Notes under the pieces: generated by a model | Told to the model about the DNA's origin: nothing | The model's database searches: none | Seen by the model: only the letters and a program-made list of their open reading frames with translations | Translations under genes and position numbers: made by a program | Shown here: positions 17,703-26,917 of the stretch, one piece after another | Position numbering within the stretch: the first letter of the stretch is position 1 | Layout of the letters: every line of letters starts with the position of its first letter | NCBI GenBank assembly: GCA_963816155.1 | Contig: CAWFJE010000005.1 | Coordinates: 1 to 64,000, forward strand | DNA from: JAXGXJ01 sp963816155 | GTDB taxonomy: Bacteria > Actinomycetota > Thermoleophilia > RBG-16-64-13 | Reading direction: 5' to 3' | Length of the DNA stretch: 64,000 nucleotides

Positions 17703-18413
17703 TCAGAAACCAATCACCCTTTCTCGGTACGCAGCTGCCTGCTCGCGACCACGTCTCGGGTTCACGAGGAGATCCGCGTAGACGCGGAAGCGAGAGGCTA
17801 CCGGTATTTCTATCGCCGGACTGAGCTGGGCGCCAACCAAGGGTCCTCCGGAACCTGCCCGCCACAACACGACATTGGCGCCTTCCTCAGACCTGATTCC
17901 GCCGACGACCTGTCGCAGGTATTCGACTGCGGTGCCTCTGGCGACCCAGAACTCTGCGACAGAGACGCTGGTCAGCGCGGGGGCCTCGACCATCGCGGCA
18001 GCGACTCCCGTTAGAGCGCTACCAATCGAGGCCTTGGCAAGACGACCGCCTACCTCAACCGCGATTTGCTGAGTGCTATCTCCAAGCACCCTGCACCTCA
18101 CAAACCGACGCCGGTCACGGGCCGCGTCCTGGGCGTATCGGTCGAGAAGCGCAGCCGGGTCCTCAAGTCCGCGTGTCTTTCGAGGACCGGCGCCCTCGGC
18201 GATGAGGAAACCCTCCGCTTCCAGTTCGAACACGACACGTTGGGCCGTGGCCACGGAGACACCCGCCCGCTCGGCCAGATCGGTCACCTTGTGTCTCGCC
18301 TCCGGTTGCTCGAGCAGCGCGATAACCACGCCGCCGGAACTGCCATGCAGACGAAGCTCGCCGGCATCGTCTTCCCGAGTACCGGCGTTCTCATCTTCTA
18401 GCCAGTGGACCAC
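17703..18413 (-). CDS. AbiEi-like antitoxin / winged-helix regulator
   Basis: About 236 residues from GTG 18413; the frame is open to 18698 but the extra part overlaps the DUF4386 gene and looks like non-protein sequence. Near the N-terminus is a helix-turn-helix (VTDLAERAGVSVATAQRVVF, then ELEAEGFL). The C-terminal part (WRAGSGGPLVGAQLSPAIEI, then FRVYADLLVNPRRGREQAAA) resembles type IV antitoxins of the AbiEi family as found in actinobacteria (moderate recognition). Antitoxins of this type repress their own operon and counteract an AbiEii nucleotidyltransferase, which is encoded next. Its start lies within the end of the preceding gene, suggesting coupled translation. Confidence 0.6.
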   Translation of the reverse strand: MVHWLEDENAGTREDDAGELRLHGSSGGVVIALLEQPEARHKVTDLAERAGVSVATAQRVVFELEAEGFLIAEGAGPRKTRGLEDPAALLDRYAQDAARDRRRFVRCRVLGDSTQQIAVEVGGRLAKASIGSALTGVAAAMVEAPALTSVSVAEFWVARGTAVEYLRQVVGGIRSEEGANVVLWRAGSGGPLVGAQLSPAIEIPVASRFRVYADLLVNPRRGREQAAAYRERVIGF

Positions 18414-19159
18414 GAAGGCGGGGTCGCTGGTGAGTCGACGACCTTGAACCCCTTGACTATGAGCCAAACCGCCAAGACCATTTCCTGCACGCCTATCGGG
18501 ACGTTCAAAACGATCTGGGTGGTCGACATCGTTCCGGTGACGCCGAAGAGAATCAACAAGGCCGCGACGGCACCTAGGATGACTGCGCCGATGCCCCAGG
18601 CCGACAACCATCGCGGAACGAGCCGGGTTTGATAGAACACTGAGTAGTACAGTAGACCGCCCACGTAGAAGGCGAGCACTGCCGCGAGCCCGGCCCAATC
18701 ATCGAACGCCTTGAGAAGCGTTCCAGACTGACTGAAGTACGCCGGATCCCCGACGCCGGTCTTCACGAATCCCTGGCTCAGCGTCAGGAGCACCAGGACG
18801 CTCACCGCACCAAGCGTGTAGAACGTCCCTTCGATCACTCTGAAGCCGACGGCGCCGAGAGACAGACCCTGACGGTATCTTCTGAGAACGGGATAGAGCG
18901 AGATCGCGATGGCGGCAGACGCGAACGCCCCGATGAAACGAAGCAGCACGCCTGCGGCGATCTGGCCTTCGTTCGCTGCCATCTTCGTGAGGTAGTCGTC
19001 GGCGCCGACGGACCCCAAGAAAGCGGTGCTCAGAAGGACCGTAGCCGTCGCGATTATGAACAATGCGCCCGCGATCTTCGCGATACGCCTGTCCCGCTCC
19101 TTTGTGGATATCTGTGCTTCCGGGCTACCCATCCCGCTGATGTTGCTGCTTGTGCTCAC
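18398..19159 (-). CDS. DUF4386-family integral membrane protein
   Basis: 253 residues. Six hydrophobic helices can be read, including KIAGALFIIATATVLLSTAF, GVLLRFIGAFASAAIAISLY, WLSAWGIGAVILGAVAALLI and IGVQEMVLAVWLIVKGF. The motif AGVLLRFIGAFASAAIAISL with a later VPRWLSAWGIGAVILG is typical of DUF4386 proteins, for which no function is known to me. It lies in a same-strand run 19922 to 16826 with short spacings (18, 31 and -16 bp), so it is probably part of one operon with the AbiE-like pair. Confidence 0.8.
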   Translation of the reverse strand: MSTSSNISGMGSPEAQISTKERDRRIAKIAGALFIIATATVLLSTAFLGSVGADDYLTKMAANEGQIAAGVLLRFIGAFASAAIAISLYPVLRRYRQGLSLGAVGFRVIEGTFYTLGAVSVLVLLTLSQGFVKTGVGDPAYFSQSGTLLKAFDDWAGLAAVLAFYVGGLLYYSVFYQTRLVPRWLSAWGIGAVILGAVAALLILFGVTGTMSTTQIVLNVPIGVQEMVLAVWLIVKGFKVVDSPATPPSWSTG

Positions 19160-19190
19160 AACTTCCTCCTTGCCCGTGTAACGTACCGAA

Positions 19191-19685
19191 CTAGCGGTTG
19201 CCTTGACTGCCTGGTATTGCGGAGCGCACTGATCCGTACAGTCTCGTGTATAGGTAGCCGACGGCTATTCCGAGAGCGAGGAACCTGGGCACGTTGAGCA
19301 TTGCGCCGATGAGAAAGTAGTGCCATCCGTGAGCTTGGAGACCGTGTGCAGCGACTCCAACCATACCTATGGCCGGCAGTAGAGCAACGCAGCTGATCAT
19401 CAGCGCTTTTGCGACGGCACTCTCTGTGGGCATCTTGTCGCTCAGGCGAACCAAGAAGTAGCTGATGCAGAATCCGATGATCAAGCCGGCGATCAAGGCT
19501 CCAGCAACGACCGAGGCATAGGACATCGAAAGGGCAGCTCTGTACTCGGCGGCGATGGGGAGCAGGGAGAATGCGATGGTGACCGCGAAGAACGCCAAGC
19601 CTCCGCCAACGCTGAGTTTGGATAGCTTTATAAGGCCCACATGAGATGTCTGCTGCTTCGTCCGGTCTATGGCCTGCACTTCCAT
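19191..19685 (-). CDS. Four-helix membrane protein, unrecognised
   Basis: 164 residues from ATG 19685, preceded by AGGAGG with nine bases of spacing. Four predicted membrane helices: LSVGGGLAFFAVTIAFSLLP, VVAGALIAGLIIGFCISYFL, ALMISCVALLPAIGMVGVAA and YFLIGAMLNVPRFLALGIAV. No family recognised. It lies between a small soluble protein (19704-19922) and a DUF4386 protein in an apparent operon. Confidence 0.65.
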   Translation of the reverse strand: MEVQAIDRTKQQTSHVGLIKLSKLSVGGGLAFFAVTIAFSLLPIAAEYRAALSMSYASVVAGALIAGLIIGFCISYFLVRLSDKMPTESAVAKALMISCVALLPAIGMVGVAAHGLQAHGWHYFLIGAMLNVPRFLALGIAVGYLYTRLYGSVRSAIPGSQGNR

Positions 19686-19703
19686 AGCTGTTAGCCTCCT
19701 CAA

Positions 19704-19922
19704 TCAGATGACGGTTGGGGGGTCAGGCTTGACCCTATTCACGGAGATCAGAGGCACGCCCAGGTCGCGCACCTTCTTCAAGAGCCCATGGAGCGCGGCC
19801 TGATCTGCTACCGGACCGGTCAGGAGCGTGTCGCCGTTCTCCTCCGGCGTGATGACCAGGCCAGGGAACCAGTCTTCCCAGGTACGATCGAGTTGGCCCT
19901 TGATCCTGATCTCGTAGGTCAT
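19704..19922 (-). CDS. Small conserved-looking soluble protein, 72 residues
   Basis: ATG 19922 with CCGAGGC upstream; the frame is open another 14 codons but without a ribosome site. The sequence starts MTYEIRIKGQLDRTWEDWFP and continues through TGPVADQAALHGLLKKVRDL and GVPLISVNRVKP. Proteins of this build (GQLD..W..WF, then LTGPVxDQAALHGLLxKxRDLGLPLxSV) occur widely in actinobacteria and Chloroflexi as small orphan proteins, usually annotated hypothetical (recollection, not checked). It has a mixed alpha/beta ferredoxin-like feel but no motif. First gene of the minus-strand group. Confidence 0.7.
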   Translation of the reverse strand: MTYEIRIKGQLDRTWEDWFPGLVITPEENGDTLLTGPVADQAALHGLLKKVRDLGVPLISVNRVKPDPPTVI

Positions 19923-20128
19923 CGCTTGCCTCGGATCAGCTTGGGGACTAAGTCTGCTCGGCATCGGGCACTTCCGTTCTGGCGGGTGATCACGATCTCG
20001 GCCAGCAGCTTGGCCTACGAGTAATCTACGATCGCTGGAGTGCCGCCGGTAGACACCAAAGTGTGGGCCGGAGTGTGGTTCTGGGTGTTGTTTTGAGGCG
20101 TGGAGCGGGACGAGCAGGAGGCCTGCTG

Positions 20129-22771
20129 CTACAGCAAGCCCAGCTCCCTGGCCCGGGCGACAGCCTCGATGCGCCGCCGCACGGCAAGCTTCTCGAAGAT
20201 GCGGCGGTTGTGGCCCTTGACGGTATCCAGGGCCAGGAAGAGGCGTTTGCCGATCTCCTGATTCGAAAGGCCCTGAGCGATCAACCGCAGGACTTCGAGC
20301 TCACGCGGGCTCAGCAATTCCGGGAGAGACGCGGGACCGGGGGCTGAGGACGCTTGTGACGCGAGCTTCGCCTCTATCTCGAAGGCGGCTAGCATCCTCC
20401 TGACATAGTCCGGCCTGATATCCCGCGCAGCCGCCGCCGACAGGAGTTCCGCCATCGGGGCCCCTTCGTCCACGAAGAGACGGACGAATCCGCCCGGCTC
20501 GGCAAGAGCCAACGCCTCGTTCAGCGTCCGTAGGGCCTCCTCGTGGTTCCCGAGCGTGTGGGAGGCCACGGCCTGGAGGACCATCGTCTTGAGCCGCTCG
20601 TCTGCCCAACCTTGGGCTTCCATCTCCCGGCCGAATGGTTCCAGTATCGCCAACGCGGCGGCCGGATCTCCCTGAGCGATGAGCACGCGCGCGTGGCTGA
20701 GCGGGAGTTCATACTGCTCGGCCAGATGCCCGGCCGCAGCCACCTGGCCCTGTCTGATCAAGGTGAAAACCTGGGCGGCGACGATCTCCGGCATCCGCAG
20801 GATGAAGTGTCGCTCCTGTGCGGATTGTTGCGCCTGGCTCAACATCGTTGCCGCGCCATCGACATCGCCCCGGGCCAAGGCCACGCGGGCCAGGAGGATG
20901 TCGCCGGCTACGGAGCGGTCGACTCCGCGGTCATAGAGGCGTGCAAATTGCCGGCTTTCCTGCCCGTGCTCTTGGGCGGCATCCAGGTCGTTCCACTCGT
21001 AGAGGATGCGGGCCAGGCCAAGGTGCACTACCTCGGCATTGGGCAGCGGGTGTTCACCGGCGATCCCCAGCACACCTCGATAGCTCTCGGCCGCCTCTTG
21101 AAGCTGGTTGTCCATCTCCTGGATGGTGCCGAGGGCCTCAGCTGCCAACATCCTCGACATCACGCGCCCGGATCTTCGAGCGACTTCGATGCATTCCTCG
21201 CAGGCGCGAGCAGCGGCTGCCCGATCTCCCCCGAATAGGTGAGCCATCGTCACCGCCCAAACGGCGGTGAAGCGGAAGGGCAGGTTCTCGGGGTGAAGGT
21301 ACTCAAGGGCACGACGTGCCTGGGAAGCCATGGTCTCGTGGTCGTAGCGGGTGAGCGCCAGGGTGGTACGGGCGCAGGCGATCTGCCCGAGCAGGTCGCG
21401 GTTCTCGTCGCCTGGTCCGACATCTTGCAGCGCTCTCTCGGCCGCCTGTAGCTTCTCCTCCACCTGTGCAGTCTGCCCGGCCCTCATCGCCAGCATAGCC
21501 CAGCGTATCCACAACCGGGGTCTTGTATCCAGCACCGTCGGTGGAAGAGAGGCCAGCCAGTCCAGTATCGGCATCAACACACTGCGGAGATGCAGGTCCA
21601 TCCCCGGGCTGTCGATCAGGCGCTCGGCGCGCTCCACGTCGTCGGCTGCCGTCGCATAACGGAAGGCTTCCGACAACTGAGCGTTGTGCTCGCACCATTC
21701 GCTGGCCCTGACGTACAGTCCGGTGATCTCCCCAGGCGAGAGACTCTGTCCCAGCCGTTTGCGCAGCAAGTCGGCAAAAAGATGGTGGTACCGGTACCAG
21801 CGACGTTCGCTGTCGAGGGGGACGATGAACAGGTTGGCCCGATCGATAGCCTGCAAAGTCGCGTCGCCCGACCCGGCCGGGCAACCCAGGACTGCATCGC
21901 ACAAGGGGCCGCACAGGCGGTCGAGGATGGAGGTGCGAAGCAAGAACGTCTGGGCGTCGGTGGACGGCCGCTGCAGGACCTCCTCGAGCAAGTAGTCCAA
22001 GACATAGCGGTGGCTCCCGGTGAAGGAGCGGACAAAGCCGGCGGTCTCTGGAAGTCCCTGGAGGGAGATGGCTGCCATCTGCAGCCCGGCGATCCAGCCT
22101 TCGGTGCGGGTCTCGAGCGCGGCGACATCGCCTTCCGAGAGGTCCAGGCCCATCGTCCGCTTGAGGAAATCCGCGGTTTCGACCGGCATGAAGCGCAGAT
22201 CGGCCGCCCGCAGCTCAGTCAGTTGGCCCCGGGCGCGCATCCGAGCGAGCGGCAGGCGCGGATCCTCGCGGGTGGCGATGACCATGTGCATCCGGGGAGG
22301 TAGGTGCTCCAGCATGAAGGCGAGCGCCTCGTCCACCTCCTTGGAGTCCACCGCATGGTAGTCGTCGAGGACAAGAACGAAGTCGTCCGAGGCAACACTG
22401 ATCTCATTGAGTAGTGTCGTCAGGACCGATTCGATCGGCGGGGGCTGGGGCGACTGGAGAACAGCCAACACCCCTTTTCCAGTATCGGGCGCGATTGTCC
22501 GCAAGGCGGCGACAAGGTATGTCAAGAAACCCGAGGGATCGCTATCCCTCTCATCCAGCGATAGCCAGGCGACTGGTCGTCCATAACCGGCAGCCCATTC
22601 GCCGACGAGTGTGGTCTTTCCAAAGCCGGCAGGGGCGGAGATGAGGATCAACCGACTGTGCACGCCCTCGTTCAGCTGCTCCATCAAGCGGGGGCGGGCG
22701 ACGAAGCCGGGCCGAGATGGAGGGACGTATAGCTTTGTGAGAATAAGTGGGGCAGGTACTTCGCTTATCAC
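20129..22771 (-). CDS. MalT-type LuxR-family transcriptional regulator (STAND ATPase)
   Basis: 880 residues, starting at GTG 22771 (GGAG five bases upstream). A P-loop lies near residue 44 (LILISAPAGFGKTTLVGEWA), with Walker B in FVLVLDDYHAV and the RxxRxR-type sensor region RGQLTELRAADLRF. The middle (about 340-800) is a TPR-like helical region (ERALQDVGPGDENRDL, EEALRTLNEALALAEPGG). The C-terminus is a LuxR helix-turn-helix (SPRELEVLRLIAQGLSNQEI, then LFLALDTVKGHNRRIFEKLA). MalT-like regulators bind an inducer and ATP, oligomerise and activate promoters. The target is unknown; the downstream operon starting at 19922 is a candidate. Confidence 0.9.
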   Translation of the reverse strand: MISEVPAPLILTKLYVPPSRPGFVARPRLMEQLNEGVHSRLILISAPAGFGKTTLVGEWAAGYGRPVAWLSLDERDSDPSGFLTYLVAALRTIAPDTGKGVLAVLQSPQPPPIESVLTTLLNEISVASDDFVLVLDDYHAVDSKEVDEALAFMLEHLPPRMHMVIATREDPRLPLARMRARGQLTELRAADLRFMPVETADFLKRTMGLDLSEGDVAALETRTEGWIAGLQMAAISLQGLPETAGFVRSFTGSHRYVLDYLLEEVLQRPSTDAQTFLLRTSILDRLCGPLCDAVLGCPAGSGDATLQAIDRANLFIVPLDSERRWYRYHHLFADLLRKRLGQSLSPGEITGLYVRASEWCEHNAQLSEAFRYATAADDVERAERLIDSPGMDLHLRSVLMPILDWLASLPPTVLDTRPRLWIRWAMLAMRAGQTAQVEEKLQAAERALQDVGPGDENRDLLGQIACARTTLALTRYDHETMASQARRALEYLHPENLPFRFTAVWAVTMAHLFGGDRAAAARACEECIEVARRSGRVMSRMLAAEALGTIQEMDNQLQEAAESYRGVLGIAGEHPLPNAEVVHLGLARILYEWNDLDAAQEHGQESRQFARLYDRGVDRSVAGDILLARVALARGDVDGAATMLSQAQQSAQERHFILRMPEIVAAQVFTLIRQGQVAAAGHLAEQYELPLSHARVLIAQGDPAAALAILEPFGREMEAQGWADERLKTMVLQAVASHTLGNHEEALRTLNEALALAEPGGFVRLFVDEGAPMAELLSAAAARDIRPDYVRRMLAAFEIEAKLASQASSAPGPASLPELLSPRELEVLRLIAQGLSNQEIGKRLFLALDTVKGHNRRIFEKLAVRRRIEAVARARELGLL

Positions 22772-23078
22772 AACCGCTCCAGGAGCCGCGTGATGGCAGA
22801 TTCGCCACCAGTCTATCCGGTTCTGAGCCCAGACTGTAGGGGCGGATGGCTGGTGCCCCCGCTCTCCTCCACGAGCCGACGTATCACACGACCCTCAATC
22901 AGCTCCAGGACGGTGAGGATTCGTCCACAACCCCGGCGTCATGCCCGAGATCAGAGCCAAGAGAAGGGGTCGCTTGAGCGGCACCTAGTGGGAGAATTCG
23001 CCCGATGGTCTCCAGCCCGGTTCGTGCCGTCCTGTTGCCGCCCGTACGTTGGCAGGTCGTTGGATTGGCCCCCGATGA
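22772..23078. other. Intergenic, no feature supported
   Basis: Both strands were read. Short open stretches exist but none has a start, ribosome site and recognisable sequence. The right part merges into the tannase remnant. Confidence 0.4.
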
Positions 23079-23570
23079 CGGCTAGTTTCTGAGCCACTGT
23101 CAGGATTCGATTGGATCGCGATCGAGGATGGCGTGGTGACGGATCTCGATTGGGACGCGTACGTCGCCTACCAGGCCAGGATGAAACCCGCTCCCGCCTT
23201 CGACGGCATCTACGGGCCGAGTTGGGAGAACAGCCTGTTTGGGACTGCCGATATCAACAATCAGCATTTCACCCAATATAGCTACACCACTCCCTACAGC
23301 ACCTGGGAAGCGTCGCTTGCAGCCCGGAACATCGTCAAGATGATGAACCCCATGGACTACATCGGCAAGAGCGGCAGCAAGTCTTCCGACTACTGGCGCA
23401 TCCGGCACGGGGCTACCGACAGAGACACTTCGGTGGCCATCCCGGTCATGCTGGCCACCAAGCTGATGAACACCGGTCACAAGGTCGACTTCGCAGTGCC
23501 CTGGAGGCAGGGCCATGGCGGCAACTACGATCTCGAAGAACTGTTCGACTGGATCGCGTCTATCTCCTGA
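23079..23570 (+). pseudogene. C-terminal remnant of a subtype-B tannase / feruloyl-esterase-like hydrolase
   Basis: The frame opens after a stop at 23076 and has no convincing start; from about 23103 it reads GFDWIAIEDGVVTDLDWDAY. The following part contains WENSLFGTADINNQHFT, then YWRIRHGATDRDTSVAIPVM and FAVPWRQGHGGNYDLEELFD, with the Asp (RDTS) and His (GHGGNYD) of an alpha/beta-hydrolase triad. This pattern is that of bacterial subtype-B tannases, normally 500-600 residues. Only the last 150 or so remain, so the nucleophile domain is lost. A strong hairpin (23600-23632) follows, as expected for the end of a once complete gene. Confidence 0.65.
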
Positions 23571-23599
23571 TCTGAGCAACGCATCGGGTTGAAAGACCG

Positions 23600-23632
23600 G
23601 GGGGGCCGGCTCGCTGATTCAGCCGGCCCCCC
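23600..23632 (+). terminator. Strong stem-loop after the tannase remnant
   Basis: A perfect 12-bp inverted repeat, ggggggccggct / agccggcccccc, with a nine-base loop. It follows the stop at 23568-23570 by 30 bp. No T-run follows, so it is a stem-loop of the GC-only type seen at many actinobacterial gene ends. Confidence 0.7.
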
Positions 23633-23912
23633 TCGCGTGTCTTGACGCGTGGGCCACAAGATAAGCTGGTGGCCGATAGCGAGCAGAACTGTCCCTCAAG
23701 AGGCGGCGCGCGGGACAGGCCACCATCACCCCGATCTCGGTACGCGCGCTGTGGGAGGTGACGACGCCTGCGGAGCGGCGTGCGTGGCTGCCGGCGGTCT
23801 TCTCAAGCATCCTCGCCGGCAAGGACGGCATGTGCTTCCACCTCCGGGGGATGGAGACAGAGTTCGACACGAAGTGGATCACCCCCCCCCGGCGCACATG
23901 GGGATGTTAAGC
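23633..23912. other. Unassigned DNA between tannase remnant and repeat
   Basis: One plus-strand frame is open over about 23728-23880 and could encode ALWEVTTPAERRAWLPAVFS followed by a MCFHLRGMETEF segment, but it has no start and I recognise no family. It may be a remnant. A C-run (accccccccccgg near 23882) ends it. Confidence 0.3.
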
Positions 23913-23972
23913 AGGTGGCGGGACCCCGGAGCGAATCGATGGGGGACAGAATCCGGGGTCTTGCGTTCATCG
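23913..23972 (+). repeat. Second-family repeat (GGTGGCGGGACC type), copy
   Basis: The sequence ggtggcgggaccccggagcg is followed by aatcgatgggggacagaatc and cggggtcttgcgttcatcgg. Nearly identical stretches lie at 37187-37250 and 42243-42306, same orientation. The first 12 bases read on the other strand as GGTCCCGCCACC, like a tRNA acceptor 3' strand with CC(A). Confidence 0.7.
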
Positions 23973-24014
23973 GCCGCGTGAGCCACAGCGGGCAAACTGG
24001 GCCGACAGAGGCGG

Positions 24015-24347
24015 CTACTTCAGGAGTCTATAGACCGCTTGATCAAGTGCCGGCACCTCGTTGATGGCGATGTCCCAGACGATCGCGGAATCCACCCCCT
24101 GGTACTCGTGGATCAGGATGTCGCGCAGTCCGGCGATGTCCTGCCATGGGATCTCCGGCGTCCGCTCACGCAGATCGGCCGGCAGCTTCTTGACCGCCTC
24201 CCCGATGACCTCGAGGTTTCGAAGGACCGCATCCTGGGTGCGTTCGTCCTTCGACCATCCCGCCTCGTCGAGTCCATCAACATAGCGCATGATCCGCTGG
24301 CACCGCTCTTGGATATCGAGCAGGTAGACGCGCACGTCACGCGACAT
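24015..24347 (-). CDS. hepT: HEPN toxin (DUF86, HepT-like)
   Basis: 110 residues. The HEPN RNase motif is visible as GLRDILIHEYQGVDSAIVWD (R-x4-H followed by Tyr, the tyrosine being the AMPylation site region in HepT). Upstream helices carry DAVLRNLEVIGEAVKKLP, the other DUF86 hallmark. HepT proteins cleave RNA and are neutralised by the MntA nucleotidyltransferase through AMPylation (family knowledge). The start overlaps the end of the MNT gene by 11 bp, the normal operon order. A paralogue with about 82 percent identity by my own alignment lies at 43791-44123. Confidence 0.85.
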   Translation of the reverse strand: MSRDVRVYLLDIQERCQRIMRYVDGLDEAGWSKDERTQDAVLRNLEVIGEAVKKLPADLRERTPEIPWQDIAGLRDILIHEYQGVDSAIVWDIAINEVPALDQAVYRLLK

Positions 24348-24639
24348 ACCGGACCTCGCTCAGGATGTGCTCTCCGAGTAGAGGCTTGAGGGCAGCGACG
24401 CTCACGAGATCCACCGGCACCCCCATGAGGCGTTCCAGAAACCGCTTGAGCCCCATATAGTTGCGAAAGGTGGGATGAGCGAATTCCACCAGCACGTCGA
24501 GATCACTTTCGGGTGTGGCTTCGCCCCGCACACGCGACCCGAACACGCCAAGGCGCGCGACCCCGTATTCGAGGCGGATCTCCTCGCTATGCTCTCTGAT
24601 GCGGCTGATCATCGCGTCTGTATCGATCACGGTGCCCAC
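24337..24639 (-). CDS. mntA: MNT nucleotidyltransferase (MntA-like antitoxin)
   Basis: 100 residues from GTG 24639, chosen because it aligns with the start of the paralogue at 44415; both lie 24 bp after a conserved TATACT. The motif LGVFGSRVRGEATPESDLDV supplies the GSxxRG loop and Asp pair of minimal nucleotidyltransferases. The frame is open upstream to 24846 but that part overlaps a repeat. Predicted role: AMPylation of the HEPN partner encoded next. Confidence 0.85.
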   Translation of the reverse strand: MGTVIDTDAMISRIREHSEEIRLEYGVARLGVFGSRVRGEATPESDLDVLVEFAHPTFRNYMGLKRFLERLMGVPVDLVSVAALKPLLGEHILSEVRYVA

Positions 24640-24662
24640 CTGCGCTTTCTCACCTACAGTTG

Positions 24663-24668
24663 AGTATA
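24663..24668 (-). promoter_or_regulatory. -10 element of the HEPN/MNT module
   Basis: On the minus strand the sequence gctatactcaa contains TATACT, 24 bp upstream of the MNT start. The second module has gatatactcaa with TATACT at 44439-44444, also 24 bp upstream. Conservation at identical spacing supports a promoter; no clear -35 box was found. Confidence 0.5.
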
Positions 24669-24737
24669 GCGGAGCAGCAGAGCGGAACTGACATCGCTTC
24701 GCCAGGATCAGCGGCGCGGGCAAGTCGGCCGGCGGGG

Positions 24738-24812
24738 GTGGCGGGACCCGGAACTGTATGGTCTGCCGACATTCCCTTCGGACTGGTGACGGCCTAGAAA
24801 GCACAGAATCCC
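24738..24812 (+). repeat. Second-family repeat, short copy
   Basis: The core ggtggcgggacccggaactg is followed by tatggtctgccgacattccc. The tail tatggtctgccgacattccc recurs at 33116-33135, where it follows a degenerate core. It lies directly upstream of the HEPN/MNT promoter. The DNA from 24813 to 25105 shows no gene I can support. Confidence 0.6.
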
Positions 24813-25105
24813 TGCCCTGAGTGACTGTTCTCCAGCCGGCGCCCACATCGTCTTCGTCGTCAGTCCGCCAAGAAGCCCCACATATGGCAGGCGGAGGCCG
24901 TTGGCGACGTGGTCAAATCCCCGCCGCACCCATTTGATGGACGGTCCAGATGGATGCCGTTCAAGAAAATTCTGCCACGGGCCACTCAGGTCCGCAATCC
25001 GATGACGGCCGCGCTGTCCGGTGGACCAGCGGTCTGGATTCGCGGCCCGAGGTTCTGGGTACACCGCCACCGCTCGGTCCATTCGAACAACAGTCGGGGG
25101 AGTCG

Positions 25106-26917
25106 ATGAAGAAGACCTTCACCATCCTACACACCAACGACATGCACTCGAGCTTCATAGGGATGGGCCCGGCCGCGGACTACACCCCGTTCACGCTGAG
25201 CGACGACGCCACCCGCGGCGGGTACGCGCGTCTGGCTACCCTTATCGCGGAACGGAGGCAGGTCCGCCAGGATCAGGGCCCCGTGCTGGTCCTCGACGCA
25301 GGCGACTACAGCATGGGGACCGCGTTCGGCGCTGCCATCCGCGAGACCGGCGGCGAGCTGCAACTCCTGTCCCGGATGGGTTACGACGCCACCACCCTCG
25401 GCAACCACGATTTCGACCTCGGGGCCGACGGTCTGGGGAGAGCAGTCGGCGTGGCCGCCGAAGCCGGCCGGGTTCCGCCGGTGGTCGCCTCGAATACCCG
25501 TTTCGCGGAGAGCGACCCGACGTTGATCGACCTCCAGCGCCTGGCCGCGGAAGGGGTGATCCGCCGCCACCTAGTGATCGAGCGCGGCGGCATGCGCTTC
25601 GGCCTCTTCGGACTAATGGGCAAGGAGGCGCAGTTCTACACCACTGGCGCCGGTGCGGTCACGTTTGCGGACGCCATAGAGACCGCCCAGGAGATGGTGA
25701 CGATTCTTCGCGAGACGGAGAAGGTGGACGTGGTCATCTGTCTCAGCCACGGCGGTTTGGAGAAGGGGGAGGACGGACGCTTCACGGACGGCGACGACGT
25801 CCGCCTGGCCCAGGCCGTGCCGGGCATAGACGTGGTGGTCGGTGGTCACAGCCACACCGAACTGCACCAGGCGATCATCGTCAATGGCCGCACCCCTGTG
25901 GTCCAGGCCGGCAAGGAGAGTGAGAACCTTGGCGAACTGGTAGTCACCTTGGCCGGCGGCAGCCTGACGGTCGAGTCCTACCTGCTCCACCCCATCGACG
26001 ATACCATCGCCGGCGACCGAGCCATCGCCAGCGAGATCGACAAGCTCAAGAAGATCGTCACTGAGGTCGTGTTCGCGTCCCGCGGTTACAGCATCGATCA
26101 GCCACTGGCGGTGGCCCCTCAGGACCTGCCCAACACGTTCACCGACATCGCCGCCAGCACGCCCCTGGCCAACCTGGTCACCGATGCCTTCAGGAGCGCC
26201 ACGAAAGCGGACATCAGTCTCACCGCCAACGGGATGATGCGCGCCGGCCTCAGACGGGGGAACTCGGGCGTGCAGACGGTCTACGATGTGTTCGCCGTGG
26301 CCCCCTTGGGCGCCGGCGTGGTTGATACGACGTCCGGCAGCGCTCTCGTGACCGCCTACTTCACCGGCCGGGAGCTGAAGCACCTTCTCGAGTTCATGCT
26401 CGTAGACAACCCGGCTCACCCCGGCGAGTTTTTTCCGCGTGCCTCTGGCATGAGGTTCCGCTACGACTCGTCGCGTCCGATGTTCGATGTCGTGACGGGA
26501 GTCGAGTCGGGAGATCTCGACCGCGGCTACCGTGCGATCGACATCACCGGAAAGGACGAGCGCTTGTATAGCCTCACTTGTCCCCTCTATTTCGGTGCGA
26601 TAGCCCTGGGCATACCCACGTACACGAAGGGCAGGCTGCCCCTGGTTCCCAAAAACAAGCAAGGTCAGCTCCTCACCTCGAGGGTCGAGGCGCTCGAAGC
26701 GCCTCGGAGTAACACGCCAGACCTGCTGCCCCCGCGCAGTTCCATGGACACAAACAGTGTCGCTACGGTCACGGAGAAGGGCACAGTCCGGGAGATCAAG
26801 GAATGGCAGGCGATCATGGACTACCTCCGCGGCCTGCCGGTCGAGGGTGGGAACGAATTGCCCACCATCCCGGTCGATGAGCGCACGGCCGAGGTCCGCG
26901 CGACTAGAGTAGGTTGA
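25106..26917 (+). CDS. 5'-nucleotidase / UshA-family metallophosphoesterase
   Basis: 603 residues. ATG 25106 (GGGGGAG three bases upstream) is favoured because the protein then begins directly with the first metal motif, MKKTFTILHTNDMHSSF. Further motifs of the family are DAGDYSMGT, GNHDFD, an LSHGG loop and GGHSHTELH, which together bind two metal ions. The C-terminal half (about 330-560) has the nucleotide-binding domain pattern (DITGKDERLYSLTCPLYFG, LANLVTDAFR). UshA homologues are normally exported, but no signal peptide is visible here, so the enzyme may be cytoplasmic or the start is misjudged. Likely substrates are nucleotides or UDP-sugars. It is a single gene between two toxin-antitoxin loci. 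Confidence 0.85.
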   Translation: MKKTFTILHTNDMHSSFIGMGPAADYTPFTLSDDATRGGYARLATLIAERRQVRQDQGPVLVLDAGDYSMGTAFGAAIRETGGELQLLSRMGYDATTLGNHDFDLGADGLGRAVGVAAEAGRVPPVVASNTRFAESDPTLIDLQRLAAEGVIRRHLVIERGGMRFGLFGLMGKEAQFYTTGAGAVTFADAIETAQEMVTILRETEKVDVVICLSHGGLEKGEDGRFTDGDDVRLAQAVPGIDVVVGGHSHTELHQAIIVNGRTPVVQAGKESENLGELVVTLAGGSLTVESYLLHPIDDTIAGDRAIASEIDKLKKIVTEVVFASRGYSIDQPLAVAPQDLPNTFTDIAASTPLANLVTDAFRSATKADISLTANGMMRAGLRRGNSGVQTVYDVFAVAPLGAGVVDTTSGSALVTAYFTGRELKHLLEFMLVDNPAHPGEFFPRASGMRFRYDSSRPMFDVVTGVESGDLDRGYRAIDITGKDERLYSLTCPLYFGAIALGIPTYTKGRLPLVPKNKQGQLLTSRVEALEAPRSNTPDLLPPRSSMDTNSVATVTEKGTVREIKEWQAIMDYLRGLPVEGGNELPTIPVDERTAEVRATRVG

